A stretch of DNA of 54,305 nucleotides from Saprospiraceae bacterium (GCA_020627785.1 JAHDGF010000005.1:1-54305), one strand, 5' to 3'. Positions 25,394 through 34,882 are shown, numbered from the stretch's first letter. A program made the numbers and translations. The notes: generated from the sequence alone by a model not told the origin.

Positions 25394-26548
25394 TTACAAT
25401 TTAGACTTTTCAATTTTCAATTCACATCCATTGTAGAATATGTTTTTCCGTAAGCTTTCGCAGCTTACTTCTAAAAAACAATCTTCATTTGGTTTGTAGA
25501 TAAACTCTGCTGAAACAGATTCAAATCTATCTGTAATTGTCAGTTTTTTTGTGTCAGACGAATTTCTATAATGCATTGAGAGAATGAATCTTAGGCCTAC
25601 TTTTTCTTCTCTAAATTTGTTTTTTATTCCTAATGTGCATTTGATGGAACCTTCTTTTAGTTGATTTACGATATTTGGAAATATCATCTTAACCTTCTTT
25701 TCTGAATTTGGATGTATTGTGAGCTTATCCTCAGGATCATCCCAGTTGTAAGTAGTCCATTCATTGGTATTTTCGACGTACAAGTTGTTGAATTCTATAT
25801 TGTAATTATCGAAGAAAAAACAATTTTTAAAGAAATGATATTGGTTCGTTGAAGTCCAACTATCAAATATGGTTTGAGATTTTTTTTCAGGTCTTTTGCT
25901 TTTCTCAGTGGATCCTTTTAGTAATTCAAGGAATTTATCGTTGTTCTGTTTGCCTATATAACTACTTATTTTTTCGGCGTACAGTTCGGGGGAAGAGGCA
26001 AGTTTTTCTTGTTCTATGATAATAAAGTTATCCTTAAGCTGACTTTTTGCTTTTTGCCAATTTAAAATGGTTTGAGCATAATTATCTATAGGTTTCGCAA
26101 GATTTGAATTTTGAAATCTTATTCTTCTTGATTCCAAGTTTTGAATACAATCTCTAGAGCAATAGATAATTTTAGCATTTGGGAAGTAATTATTTAGAAT
26201 TGGCAGAATTTTGATCATGTCTGGACCCGGCGTTTTGTCTAACCAATTCTCTGTTTCAAATTCTCTTTGGTGTAGCTCATCAATACTTTTAAGAACTAAA
26301 TCTATAACCTTTTTGTATCCAAATTTTTTAATTGAAAAACCTTCCCCTAAACCTGAATTTTCGCCCAGCAATGTTACATTTATTACCTGATCGATTTTCT
26401 CTTGTAATGCAGAAATATTTGACCAAATATAACCTTCGGTGTTGGCAGGAATGTCAAATCCTCCTTGTACACATTTTTTGATGTGACTGGTAGCTGATCT
26501 ATGTGCACCTACAATAAATATTGGTTGGGATTTAGTATAGCTTGTCAT
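25394..26548 (-). CDS. Sulfotransferase with C-terminal beta-type domain
   Basis: Transfers sulfate from PAPS to an acceptor, probably a sugar hydroxyl. The 5'-phosphosulfate loop is at the N-terminus (IFIVGAHRSATSHIKK, 10-25). The 3'-phosphate-binding strand is IIYCSRDCIQNLESRR, and LDKTPGPD is also typical. The catalytic domain ends near residue 240. The last ~140 residues (from about FFFDNYNIEFNNLY) look like an all-beta domain not found in minimal sulfotransferases, possibly glycan-binding. No signal peptide, so it is cytoplasmic. It is divergent from the second sulfotransferase gene across 142 bases. Confidence 0.83.
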   Translation of the reverse strand: MTSYTKSQPIFIVGAHRSATSHIKKCVQGGFDIPANTEGYIWSNISALQEKIDQVINVTLLGENSGLGEGFSIKKFGYKKVIDLVLKSIDELHQREFETENWLDKTPGPDMIKILPILNNYFPNAKIIYCSRDCIQNLESRRIRFQNSNLAKPIDNYAQTILNWQKAKSQLKDNFIIIEQEKLASSPELYAEKISSYIGKQNNDKFLELLKGSTEKSKRPEKKSQTIFDSWTSTNQYHFFKNCFFFDNYNIEFNNLYVENTNEWTTYNWDDPEDKLTIHPNSEKKVKMIFPNIVNQLKEGSIKCTLGIKNKFREEKVGLRFILSMHYRNSSDTKKLTITDRFESVSAEFIYKPNEDCFLEVSCESLRKNIFYNGCELKIEKSKL

Positions 26549-26568
26549 GTGATATAATTATCTAACTT

Positions 26569-26590
26569 TAGAATTTAATTCTACTTAGAA
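26569..26590. repeat. Overlapping short inverted repeats between divergent sulfotransferase genes
   Basis: TAGAATT-T-AATTCTA (26569-26583) is a perfect seven-base inverted repeat. Its right arm forms a second one with the next TAGAA. It could be an operator in the shared promoter region, but AT-rich DNA produces such repeats easily. Confidence 0.3.
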
Positions 26591-26690
26591 TGATTGGTTA
26601 CAGAAACGAATGTCTAATGTAGATATATTACAATTATGTAGGGTATGTTTTATAGAAAAACGTTTTCTTATTTAATGAATTGAAAAATAG

Positions 26691-27437
26691 ATGAAATTTT
26701 CGGATGTAATAGAAGATTATAAGGCCTGTGCGAACAATAAAATTGATGTGGATGGAGAGAATTTTTTAGCCTTTCTTCATGTACCAAAAACTGCGGGAAC
26801 TTCTTTGCTTGCAGCGCTCAAAAAAGAGTATCCACATAACTTTCACATGAGTTATGATCAAATCGATGAAAAGCTGGATGAGTTCATAAACGAACAAAGA
26901 TCAAAGAAGTACGATTTTTTCACAGGACATTTTGCCATCAGACATGCAAGGAAAATGTGGGCAGCAGATCTAAAGTACAGTTTGATTACATTTATCCGTG
27001 AGCCAATCAGTAGATTGATCTCAGACTATAGATATCAAAAAACAGAATTGCATCCACCTCATAAAGAATTCATTGCTAAGTATCCTACCTTTGAATCATG
27101 GGTATTAGATGTGCCGCCAAATATCCAATTAAAAAAATTAATGGGGTTCATTGACAATGTGGATGAAGGGTATTATAAATTGTTAACTCAATATGCTTTT
27201 ATAGGGGTGACAGAATTGTATGATTTATCTGTGAATGTTCTTGGAGGAATTACTGGTAAAAATTTTACAAGTACACGAAAAAAATTAAATGTGACTGAAA
27301 AATTGTCCATCAACGAAATTAACCCAAGTGAAAAACTTATTGAAAAACTAAATGAAATCCACTACATTGACATTCAAATTTATAATCGTATTTACAGCCA
27401 TTTCGCTAGAATTGCGAATGATTATATTGGGATTTAA
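26691..27437 (+). CDS. Sulfotransferase, family 2-like
   Basis: Cytoplasmic PAPS-dependent sulfotransferase of 248 residues. The 5'-PSB loop is FLHVPKTAGTSLLAAL (PKTAGTS at 32-38), and the 3'-PB segment is LITFIREPISRLISDYRY with the usual Arg and Ser. FTGHFAIRHAR between them is typical of carbohydrate sulfotransferases (heparan 2-O and chondroitin families). It is followed after 23 bases by the double glycosyltransferase gene on the same strand, so sulfation probably acts on the glycan made by that protein or its neighbours. Confidence 0.87.
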   Translation: MKFSDVIEDYKACANNKIDVDGENFLAFLHVPKTAGTSLLAALKKEYPHNFHMSYDQIDEKLDEFINEQRSKKYDFFTGHFAIRHARKMWAADLKYSLITFIREPISRLISDYRYQKTELHPPHKEFIAKYPTFESWVLDVPPNIQLKKLMGFIDNVDEGYYKLLTQYAFIGVTELYDLSVNVLGGITGKNFTSTRKKLNVTEKLSINEINPSEKLIEKLNEIHYIDIQIYNRIYSHFARIANDYIGI

Positions 27438-27460
27438 GTGTAGAAGTTAATAGAAAATTA

Positions 27461-30316
27461 ATGAAGATATTTCAGAGGTTCCGTAAACAAGATGGTCAAC
27501 AATATAGTAGTTCAATCGTTGATGCCACCTACTATAAAAATATTTACGAAGACATAAAGTTGGCAGGAATTGATCCTCGGATTCATTTTTTTGAATATGG
27601 TTGGAAAGAAAAAAGAAACCCCTCCTTTTTATTTGATACCCAATTTTATATACAATCACAGAATCTCAAAGAAGATGTAAATCCACTTGATCATTACTTA
27701 AGCAATTCAAAAAATTCAGGCGTCAATCCTCATCCTGATTTTGATACGGAATATTACTTGAGTCAAGTTGGAGATATTGACATTAGCCCACTTGATCATT
27801 TTTATAGCAAGGGTATTGATTTGAAAATAAAGCCAAATCCGAACTTTTCTTTTGCAATGATTGAAAAGCGAAAGGATGGTTTACAAACATATTCTCCTGA
27901 TGAAAATCTTGATGGGACAAATGGTTTTAAGGATGAGCTAGAAAAGTTAAATAAAGAGAGTCCTGTAATTATTTGCGTAAGTCATGAGGCCTCGAGGACA
28001 GGAGCCCCTCTAATTATATTAAATATTGCAAAGTACTTAAAAGAAAATTATGGGATTCAGGTCATCAATATTATTGGTTCAGGTGGAAGTTTGAATGATG
28101 AATTTTGGAATGTAGGACCTACTTTAATATTACAATTTTATAAAGAGTATTCTGGTAATAAGGCGATTGAAGAAATTGAGTATTACATCGATTTGATTAA
28201 ATGCAAGGAGCTTAATATTATTGGTGCCTTTGTTAATTCTGCGGAGTCTCGTAGAATGCTGCACCCGATGTCAATATTGGAAATACCTATTTATTCATTG
28301 GTTCATGAGATGGGTCATTTATATCCCGACCGTGAATTTGGGAGAATATTTGAATATTCAGATAAGGTAATATTTCCTTGTAACATGGTGATGGAGAGTG
28401 CCGCTAAGAATACAGATTTAATTGACGAAAAAGTCTTTGTTAGAGGACAGGGCTTACTTAAGCCAGAATTATTAAAGGATCACAAAGAAGCTGCGAGAAG
28501 TTGGCTGAGAGAAAAATATAATATTCCTAGCAATGGATTTATTGTATTAGGTTGCGGAAGCATGGTCCTTCGAAAGGGTTATGACTTATTTGTGAAGACA
28601 GCCATTGAGGTTATTAAGAATGATGCTTCTGGTCTTATTTACTTTATGTGGTTGGGTGGTGAACACGAAGGGATAAAACAAGACTATAGTTGGACTTATT
28701 TAGATATTGAAAAAACGGGGTCAAGTTCTCATATTTTATTTGTTGGTGAGCATGATGATACAACTTACTTTTTCACTGGTTCGGATTTATTTTTCTTGAG
28801 TTCGCGAGAAGACCCATTCCCATGTGTATTGCATGAAGCAATGGCTTCAAAATTACCAATTGTATCTTATCGCAAATCAGGTGGTGCAGAAGAATTAATT
28901 GAAGAATATAAAATAGGAGAATTAATTGATTACGCCTCTATTAATTCTGGGGTTGAAGCGATCTTAAATATTTATAATGATAAGATTAAATATGCGGACT
29001 ATGCGACGAATGCCTACATAACGGTCGTTGATGAATTTAATTATTCTAGCTATGTAGATTACTTGATGGATAATTTACTTCAAAACTTTTATGATTTAGA
29101 CGAAATAAAATCTTTTGGTTTTGGAATACCCTTAGAAAATTTTAAGCAGCCGAGTAAGAAAATAATATTTACTCTTCCTGGTTGGGGATTATCTGGTGTA
29201 AATACTTTTATTGAACTTTTGATAAAATATTTAAATCGAGCTGGCTTTGAAGCCATGTTGCTATTTACAGTTAGTAAGGAATCAATTCAAGATTATTCAT
29301 TAATTCCAGATGTGCCTCATCATTTTCTTAACGTAGATCCATATAACTATACTGAACGATGGAAGCAATTGGAGGAATTTCTATTGGCCTCCTCTCCATG
29401 TATTTTTGTTCCAAATTATGATTATGTGGCCTCTGCGATTTCTCCAAAACTTCCAAATGAGATAGGAATTTTAGGTGTACTCCATAGTGATGACATGGAA
29501 CATTATGAACATGCATATAGATTGGGGGCTTATTGGAATAAGATTGTGTGTGTAAGCCAAGAGATAGAAAAGAAATTGAATGATTTCAATGCTTCATTTT
29601 CTGATAAAACAAGTTTGATCCATTATGGAATAGAAAATACGGCGCCATTAAATCTAGAAAGAAATGAAATTTTTACTATTGTTTATACTGGTAGAATTTC
29701 GACATTTCAAAAACGAATCCTAGAATATCGTTCCCTTGTTAAATTGTTGAAATCGAAAGCCCCAATTCCATTTAAGTTTAAGTTTTTTGGAGATGGTCCA
29801 CAGATGAACGAATTCATGCAAATCATGCAATCCTTTGTTGATGAGGGAATAGTGGAAATTCATGGAAGGGTAGATAGAGAAAAGGTTTTTGAGGAATTGT
29901 CTAAGGCTCATATGTTTTCTTTGGTTTCTGAATTTGAGGGATTACCCTTGTCGTTACTAGAGGCAATGCATTTTGGTTGCGTCCCAATTTTATTTTCGAT
30001 TGAAAGTGGGGTTGAAGAAATTATAAAGAATGGCAATAATGGCTTTATTATCCCCAGAAAACAAGACGAAAAATATGTTGATGCAATACTCACTTTGATG
30101 AAGAATAGAGAACAACTTTTGAACTTTTCAAACAGGGCAAAGAAGGCAGTGAGTTCTGGAGGATTTTATGAAGAAGATATGGGCGAGAAGTATGTAAAAT
30201 TGATCAATGAAATTTTATTTGAAATAAAAACTAAGAAATATAAGAGACCAAAAATGCTAACCCACAATCCAGGTCTAGATGGAATTCTCTTACCACCAAA
30301 TTTGCAAAAGCTATAA
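27461..30316 (+). CDS. Large protein with two GT4-type glycosyltransferase modules
   Basis: A 951-residue cytoplasmic protein. Residues ~20-130 hold three or four copies of a short motif of the type FDTxYYxxxxxDxxPLDHYxxxG. This repeat is known at the start of polysaccharide glycosyltransferases in several phyla; its function is unclear. Module 1 (about 165-520) begins IICVSHEASRTGAPLIILN and has GCGSMVLRKGYDLF and the EDPFPCVLHEAMA nucleotide-sugar site. Module 2 (about 580-930) begins IFTLPGWGLSGVNTFIELL and has YTGRISTFQKR and EFEGLPLSLLEAMHFG. Both modules keep the E-x7-E region of GT4 enzymes, so both may be active, adding two sugars in sequence. The gene ends inside the convergent sulfotransferase gene (six-base overlap). 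Confidence 0.88.
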   Translation: MKIFQRFRKQDGQQYSSSIVDATYYKNIYEDIKLAGIDPRIHFFEYGWKEKRNPSFLFDTQFYIQSQNLKEDVNPLDHYLSNSKNSGVNPHPDFDTEYYLSQVGDIDISPLDHFYSKGIDLKIKPNPNFSFAMIEKRKDGLQTYSPDENLDGTNGFKDELEKLNKESPVIICVSHEASRTGAPLIILNIAKYLKENYGIQVINIIGSGGSLNDEFWNVGPTLILQFYKEYSGNKAIEEIEYYIDLIKCKELNIIGAFVNSAESRRMLHPMSILEIPIYSLVHEMGHLYPDREFGRIFEYSDKVIFPCNMVMESAAKNTDLIDEKVFVRGQGLLKPELLKDHKEAARSWLREKYNIPSNGFIVLGCGSMVLRKGYDLFVKTAIEVIKNDASGLIYFMWLGGEHEGIKQDYSWTYLDIEKTGSSSHILFVGEHDDTTYFFTGSDLFFLSSREDPFPCVLHEAMASKLPIVSYRKSGGAEELIEEYKIGELIDYASINSGVEAILNIYNDKIKYADYATNAYITVVDEFNYSSYVDYLMDNLLQNFYDLDEIKSFGFGIPLENFKQPSKKIIFTLPGWGLSGVNTFIELLIKYLNRAGFEAMLLFTVSKESIQDYSLIPDVPHHFLNVDPYNYTERWKQLEEFLLASSPCIFVPNYDYVASAISPKLPNEIGILGVLHSDDMEHYEHAYRLGAYWNKIVCVSQEIEKKLNDFNASFSDKTSLIHYGIENTAPLNLERNEIFTIVYTGRISTFQKRILEYRSLVKLLKSKAPIPFKFKFFGDGPQMNEFMQIMQSFVDEGIVEIHGRVDREKVFEELSKAHMFSLVSEFEGLPLSLLEAMHFGCVPILFSIESGVEEIIKNGNNGFIIPRKQDEKYVDAILTLMKNREQLLNFSNRAKKAVSSGGFYEEDMGEKYVKLINEILFEIKTKKYKRPKMLTHNPGLDGILLPPNLQKL

Positions 30317-30916
30317 ATCTAAAGAATAATCAAACATGTTGAAATCAGTTTGGTAGATTTCCTTAATTAAATCTTTGCACTCATTTGATATTTTCTGCGG
30401 TTGTTTTTCAGAGGTATTAAGTAGTGGCAATTCTCTTAAGTTCTCAATCTGAAAAACATTAGATATCCAATCATGCAGCTTTTCTAGTTGTGTTTCGTAT
30501 TTAAATATTTTCACAGAGTCATCAATGAAGTGGTTCATTGGTCTTAAATGACTATCTAAATGAAATTTATTTTTCTTAAAAATTCTAAACTGGTTAATTG
30601 CCCAAGTTGAAAAGTCTGGTCGTTTATTGAAAGTCCTCAAAATAGATTTTGTCCTAAAATAATACTCACTTGAGAGTCTATCTACTGGGTTTCTGACAAT
30701 TGTAAATGTCTCATCATAACTTACTAAATCTCCTAATAACAGATCTATGTCATGTTTTGATAAATGTTGAGGTGTAGTTTTTAAGCCACCTGGAATTGCT
30801 GTTTGGTAAAAAGACATTTGACCATAGTCAGAAAGTAATTTTTCAACACTTGTGCCCGCCGTTTTCGGAATGTGAATAAATAAAACGGTCTTGTTATTAA
30901 TTTTAAATATGGGCAT
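30311..30916 (-). CDS. Small sulfotransferase, family 2-like
   Basis: A PAPS-dependent sulfotransferase of 201 residues. The 5'-PSB loop is FIHIPKTAGTSVEKLL (PKTAGTS at 17-23), and the 3'-PB segment is TFTIVRNPVDRLSSEYYF. It is shorter than the 248-residue neighbour but the core fold should be complete. Its start directly abuts the stop of the upstream GT4 gene (no gap), so it is the last gene of the minus-strand set GT2, Wzt, Wzm, GT4, sulfotransferase. Tight coupling to the GT4 suggests it sulfates the sugar added there or nearby. Confidence 0.85.
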   Translation of the reverse strand: MPIFKINNKTVLFIHIPKTAGTSVEKLLSDYGQMSFYQTAIPGGLKTTPQHLSKHDIDLLLGDLVSYDETFTIVRNPVDRLSSEYYFRTKSILRTFNKRPDFSTWAINQFRIFKKNKFHLDSHLRPMNHFIDDSVKIFKYETQLEKLHDWISNVFQIENLRELPLLNTSEKQPQKISNECKDLIKEIYQTDFNMFDYSLDL

Positions 30917-32242
30917 CTATATGGAGTTGAATATGTATTCTGCGTATTTATCCATTGAATTTAATTCTTGAATGGCTGCATCAAAGTTTAGTGAATCATT
31001 TTTCCAGGATTCGTTAATTATGGAGTTTACCATTCCATGTATATCTCCATATGGAAATATGAGTCCATTTTGTTCATTGATAAGTTCTGTAAATCCTCCT
31101 ACATTTTCAAAGCCCAAAATAAATAGTTTAGCAGCAACAGCTTCTTGCACGACACATGGAAAAGGATCTCCTCTTGAAGTCATGAGGAATAAATCGCTTC
31201 CGCAAAAGTAGTTTTCTGTTTGAGCTTGTTCTCCTAGTAGTAAAATTTGGCCTTGATTTTTACTCTGGATGATGTCTTTTTCAATCCAATATTTATAATC
31301 ATTAATAGGCATTTCCCCAAGCCAAAGAAAATAAAAAGGCAACTTGGAATTTGCGAGAACGGAAATAGCTACATTAATAAAGAAGTCAATTCCTTTTCTT
31401 GGGATTCCTGTCCCTGTTCCTAATACTATGATTGCATCTTTCGGTAAGTTAAGTTGCCTTCTAAGTTCAATTTTAGCATTTGCTTTATTGATTTGAAGCA
31501 GTTGTGGTTTTAAAAGACCTTGAGCTTGTACCAAAGTTTTATGCTCATCTATCTGATTATTTTCTAGTGCTCTATTTTTTACAAATTTTGCAGGGAAAAT
31601 AACTTTATCAGAGTTTTTGTTTATGATGTTCCAAGCATTTTTGGGATAGAGATTACCTAGTTCGTGAATTAGGAAGGAAATCCTAAACTTGTGTTTTCTG
31701 ATGGTTTTTAGAACACGTCTGGACTCAACTGAATTAATAATGGCTTTATCTATCGAATGGACTTCCTTTAGTTTTGTTAGGAGTAGATTAAGTTCTTTAT
31801 TATCTACGCTCGGATTTCTATTTTTAGGAAAGGTGAAAGTCTTTCCTAATTGTTCATATTTGCTTTCAATGATGCCACCTCTGCAAAGTAAAATAATTGG
31901 AATTATATTTTTTTGCTTTTTTAATTCTTCAATTGTTTTTAAAAGAATAAGTGGAGCACCGGTCATCGTTGCTTCATGACCTACAAATAGGACTACTTCT
32001 TGATTTGAGTTTGCTTTTTTTTGAATTGAGTTTACGAACTTATCAATCTTCTTATGATCAATTTCATTTGTGTGTTCCGAACTATTTTCGAAGTAGTTAT
32101 TGATATTGTTTGAAAGAAATGTGGGACTTTCTTGGTTTATGGCAGCTCTGAATTTTTGAATGTTGTCGGTATTCACATTCTTAATAAATAGAATGGGGTT
32201 CTTTAAAAAACTTGATAATATGGCTTTGAAAACTACAAACAC
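30917..32242 (-). CDS. Glycosyltransferase family 4
   Basis: A 441-residue retaining glycosyltransferase of GT-B fold. After ~75 unusual N-terminal residues the domain opens with VLFVGHEATMTGAPLILLK, almost the same as module 1 of the 951-residue protein, so the two share ancestry. GTGTGIPRKGIDFF and GDPFPCVVQEAVAAKL carry the donor-binding signature. The start codon is GTG at 32242, directly adjacent to the Wzm stop. Donor and acceptor cannot be read from the sequence. Confidence 0.88.
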   Translation of the reverse strand: MFVVFKAILSSFLKNPILFIKNVNTDNIQKFRAAINQESPTFLSNNINNYFENSSEHTNEIDHKKIDKFVNSIQKKANSNQEVVLFVGHEATMTGAPLILLKTIEELKKQKNIIPIILLCRGGIIESKYEQLGKTFTFPKNRNPSVDNKELNLLLTKLKEVHSIDKAIINSVESRRVLKTIRKHKFRISFLIHELGNLYPKNAWNIINKNSDKVIFPAKFVKNRALENNQIDEHKTLVQAQGLLKPQLLQINKANAKIELRRQLNLPKDAIIVLGTGTGIPRKGIDFFINVAISVLANSKLPFYFLWLGEMPINDYKYWIEKDIIQSKNQGQILLLGEQAQTENYFCGSDLFLMTSRGDPFPCVVQEAVAAKLFILGFENVGGFTELINEQNGLIFPYGDIHGMVNSIINESWKNDSLNFDAAIQELNSMDKYAEYIFNSI

Positions 32243-33040
32243 TTAAAATCTTTCTAAGGCATTCTGCCAGTGGCGTTTAATTAGTAAAAGTCCGATGAGA
32301 AATAGAGCAATCGCATATAATAGGCAATGTCCCAGAAAATAGAAATCAATTGGGAGGTTATATAGTGCTATGTTTCTGAAGTTAATTAGAATTCCTCCTA
32401 AAGGGTTCAAATATATTAGATACTGAAGGACACCAGTAAAATTCTCTAATGGAAAAATTGAAGGTATGGTCCAGAAACCAGCAAATAACATCATGTCCCA
32501 TAGATGGTGAATATCTTTGATGTAAATATTTATAGATGCTAAAATCATAGACACACCCATGTTGATGAATGCAAGAATTAATAATAGTATTGGAAGCCAA
32601 AGTAAACTTACGCTGAAACTTATACCCATAATTAACGCTACAATCATATAGGCTAAAAGGTTAAAAAGGAAACCTAATAATACAGATATGGTATTGGAAA
32701 TAAATAAATCCACAATATTGAATTGTATATTCTCTAAGAGGTATCTTTTTTGTTTTAGCGTATTTATTGATCTTATGGTCGTTTCAGAAAAGGACATCCA
32801 TAAAATGAGTGCACTGAAAATATAAAGACCAAAGTTTTCAGAATTAAAACCTCCTAGATAAGAGAAAACGAAAAGATAAACGGTAAGTCTAAATATTGGA
32901 TTTATTAAAGCCCAGAGGACACCAAGTTTCGTGTTAAAGTATCTCTTTTTAAAGTCGGTCTGTGCCAACTTCCAAATGCGCTCAAGCCGATTTGATTCGG
33001 GAAGGAAATTAACGAGTGATATGGAGGACTGAGAACTCAC
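32243..33040 (-). CDS. ABC-2 type polysaccharide exporter permease (Wzm-like)
   Basis: An inner-membrane permease of 265 residues with six hydrophobic segments. The N-terminal cytoplasmic helix KLAQTDFKKRYFNTKLGVLWALINP is the hallmark of Wzm/KpsM/TagG permeases, which export lipid-linked O-antigen or other glycans. It pairs with the ATPase gene upstream, whose stop overlaps its GTG start by four bases. Placement among glycosyltransferase and sulfotransferase genes means the glycan is finished in the cytoplasm before export, consistent with cytoplasmic sulfation. Confidence 0.92.
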   Translation of the reverse strand: MSSQSSISLVNFLPESNRLERIWKLAQTDFKKRYFNTKLGVLWALINPIFRLTVYLFVFSYLGGFNSENFGLYIFSALILWMSFSETTIRSINTLKQKRYLLENIQFNIVDLFISNTISVLLGFLFNLLAYMIVALIMGISFSVSLLWLPILLLILAFINMGVSMILASINIYIKDIHHLWDMMLFAGFWTIPSIFPLENFTGVLQYLIYLNPLGGILINFRNIALYNLPIDFYFLGHCLLYAIALFLIGLLLIKRHWQNALERF

Positions 33041-33801
33041 GTAGTTGCGCTTAATTTAATGAATGATTCTTGATATGCTTTAAGCACATCTTCTGATGGT
33101 CCTAGCATCTTTATACTTCCTTTATCAATCCATAAAACTCGATCGCAATGTTTTTTTATAATTTGTTTGTTGTGACTTATTATTACAATGGTTTTTTGGT
33201 CTACGATGCTTTTATTAAAAGCATCATTGGACTTCAATTTAAATTCTTCATCTCCTACACCTCCAAAAAATTCATCCAACAGAAAAATATCCGCTTTTGC
33301 ATACATTGCAATAGAGAACTTTAGTCTTGCCTGCATTCCCTTGCTGAAATTCTTGATTGGAGTATCTACAAATTCTTGGAGGCCAGCATAGTCTAGGATG
33401 TCATCAAATCGTTGTCCAATTTCTTTGAAACTCAATCCAAGTACAGATCCATTAATATAAATGTTATCTCTCGCAGTTAGATTGGGATCCATCCCTAAAC
33501 CAAGTGCTAAGCGAAGTATTTTCCCCTTTGTTTTTACATATCCACCTTTGTCAGGTTTCATACAGCCAATAATGAGATGAATCAGTGTAGATTTTCCACT
33601 TCCGTTTCTCCCAATAATTCCAAAGGTTTCACCTTTCTTAATTTCAAAATTAATGTTCCTTAATGCCTTTAATTCTTTACCTGAATCTGTTGTATTCTTT
33701 TTTCTATTTAGAATAAATGATCGGAGGGAATCCACCCGATGATTTTCCTTTTTAAAGGTTTTTGATAAATTATTGACTTCTATGACTAGTTCTGTGCTCA
33801 A
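33037..33801 (-). CDS. ABC exporter ATP-binding protein (Wzt-like, no C-terminal domain)
   Basis: Nucleotide-binding subunit of the exporter. Walker A is GIIGRNGSGKST (61-72), the signature is NFSKGMQAR (151-159), Walker B is DIFLLDEFFGGVGDEEF, and the His switch is IVIISHNKQ. At 254 residues it consists only of the ATPase domain. Wzt proteins that recognise a terminal cap carry an extra C-terminal carbohydrate-binding domain, which is absent here, so export should not depend on cap recognition, as in KpsT/TagH-type systems. The start is TTG. Confidence 0.93.
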   Translation of the reverse strand: MSTELVIEVNNLSKTFKKENHRVDSLRSFILNRKKNTTDSGKELKALRNINFEIKKGETFGIIGRNGSGKSTLIHLIIGCMKPDKGGYVKTKGKILRLALGLGMDPNLTARDNIYINGSVLGLSFKEIGQRFDDILDYAGLQEFVDTPIKNFSKGMQARLKFSIAMYAKADIFLLDEFFGGVGDEEFKLKSNDAFNKSIVDQKTIVIISHNKQIIKKHCDRVLWIDKGSIKMLGPSEDVLKAYQESFIKLSATT

Positions 33802-33829
33802 CTATTAATTTATAAATTAAATGTAATGA

Positions 33830-34882
33830 TTAATACTTATCCCAGGCAGACTGTTCGCCATAGATGTAAATTCTGAAAAATCTTTTAACATCAAACCAAA
33901 AGAAGAAAGTCATTTTTTTTAATAGTCTAAAGGTGCTGATTTTATTCTTCATGCGTTGTCTTGTCTTTTTTCGTTGAATCATTATTGCTTTCCAACTTAC
34001 GATAACAATCAACCAAGACTTGACCATAATCTTTAAGAATTTTGGTTTCCAGAATATGACATTTGTTATGAACAATAGAATTCCTTTAAGGAAAAAGAAA
34101 GGGAAATTTAAAATTATAATTGGCCAAGGTACAAGTTTAAAAAAAGCGTAAAAAATGCTGGTTTGAATCATTGCAGTATAATTCCCATCGAATATCTTTT
34201 TTACAGATTGTCCTTTTTTGTGGTAGCAGATGGCTGTTGGAGCATAGATGGATTTATAACCAGCAACAATTGCTCTTAGTCCGAATTCTGCATCCTCGTA
34301 ACCAGTAGAAAAATAAAGATCGAAGAACCCTATTTCTTCAATCATTGATTTGCGATAAAGGCATGAACCTGCAGACGCACCAAAGTTCTCTAAAACCTCT
34401 TGTTGATCATTGCTGTGTTGACTATGGCCTAACGGAAGAATTTCTCCTGTATTAAGCATTAGGTGACCAATATTGTCTATTGATTCTGGATCAAAGTAGT
34501 TGAGCATTTTGGCAGCAATCATGTCTGCTTCATATTGATCGCCTGCATCCACCAGTTCTTTTAGCCAGTTCGGTTTTATGAGTGTGTCATTGTTTAATAA
34601 GGCAATCCAAGTGGTGTCTTGTTGAGCTTCTAAAACTTCTTCATATATGTGAAGATGCGCTCCAGTGAATCCTAAATTGGTTTTATTGTTGTAGACCGTA
34701 ACTTGATCATGGTCTCGGTATTTCTGATTTAATACTTGATATTGATTATTAGCCGAGCCATTGTCTATGAGATGAACATGATATGGAGGGTCCATGGGCA
34801 TTTCCAATACCGATTCCATGCAGGCTAGTGTATCTTCTAAGCCATTCCAGTTTACAATAATAATAGGAATAGGGTTATGCAA
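33830..34882 (-). CDS. Membrane-associated glycosyltransferase family 2
   Basis: An inverting GT-A enzyme of 350 residues. It starts PIPIIIVNWNGLEDTLACME, and the nucleotide-binding DxD-like site is ALLNNDTLIKPNWL. The segment SAGSCLYRKSMIEEIGFFD and the acceptor motif YEDAEFGLRA are those of rhamnosyl- and related transferases. Two hydrophobic segments near residues 240-300 anchor it to the membrane. The start is TTG. Proximity to rmlBAC makes a deoxy-hexosyl donor plausible, though this is inference. Confidence 0.87.
   Translation of the reverse strand: MHNPIPIIIVNWNGLEDTLACMESVLEMPMDPPYHVHLIDNGSANNQYQVLNQKYRDHDQVTVYNNKTNLGFTGAHLHIYEEVLEAQQDTTWIALLNNDTLIKPNWLKELVDAGDQYEADMIAAKMLNYFDPESIDNIGHLMLNTGEILPLGHSQHSNDQQEVLENFGASAGSCLYRKSMIEEIGFFDLYFSTGYEDAEFGLRAIVAGYKSIYAPTAICYHKKGQSVKKIFDGNYTAMIQTSIFYAFFKLVPWPIIILNFPFFFLKGILLFITNVIFWKPKFLKIMVKSWLIVIVSWKAIMIQRKKTRQRMKNKISTFRLLKKMTFFFWFDVKRFFRIYIYGEQSAWDKY

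Noticed and set aside
30311..30316. Possible frameshift where the double-glycosyltransferase and sulfotransferase genes overlap
   Set aside because: The genes converge and overlap by only six bases, each with an intact family-typical end.
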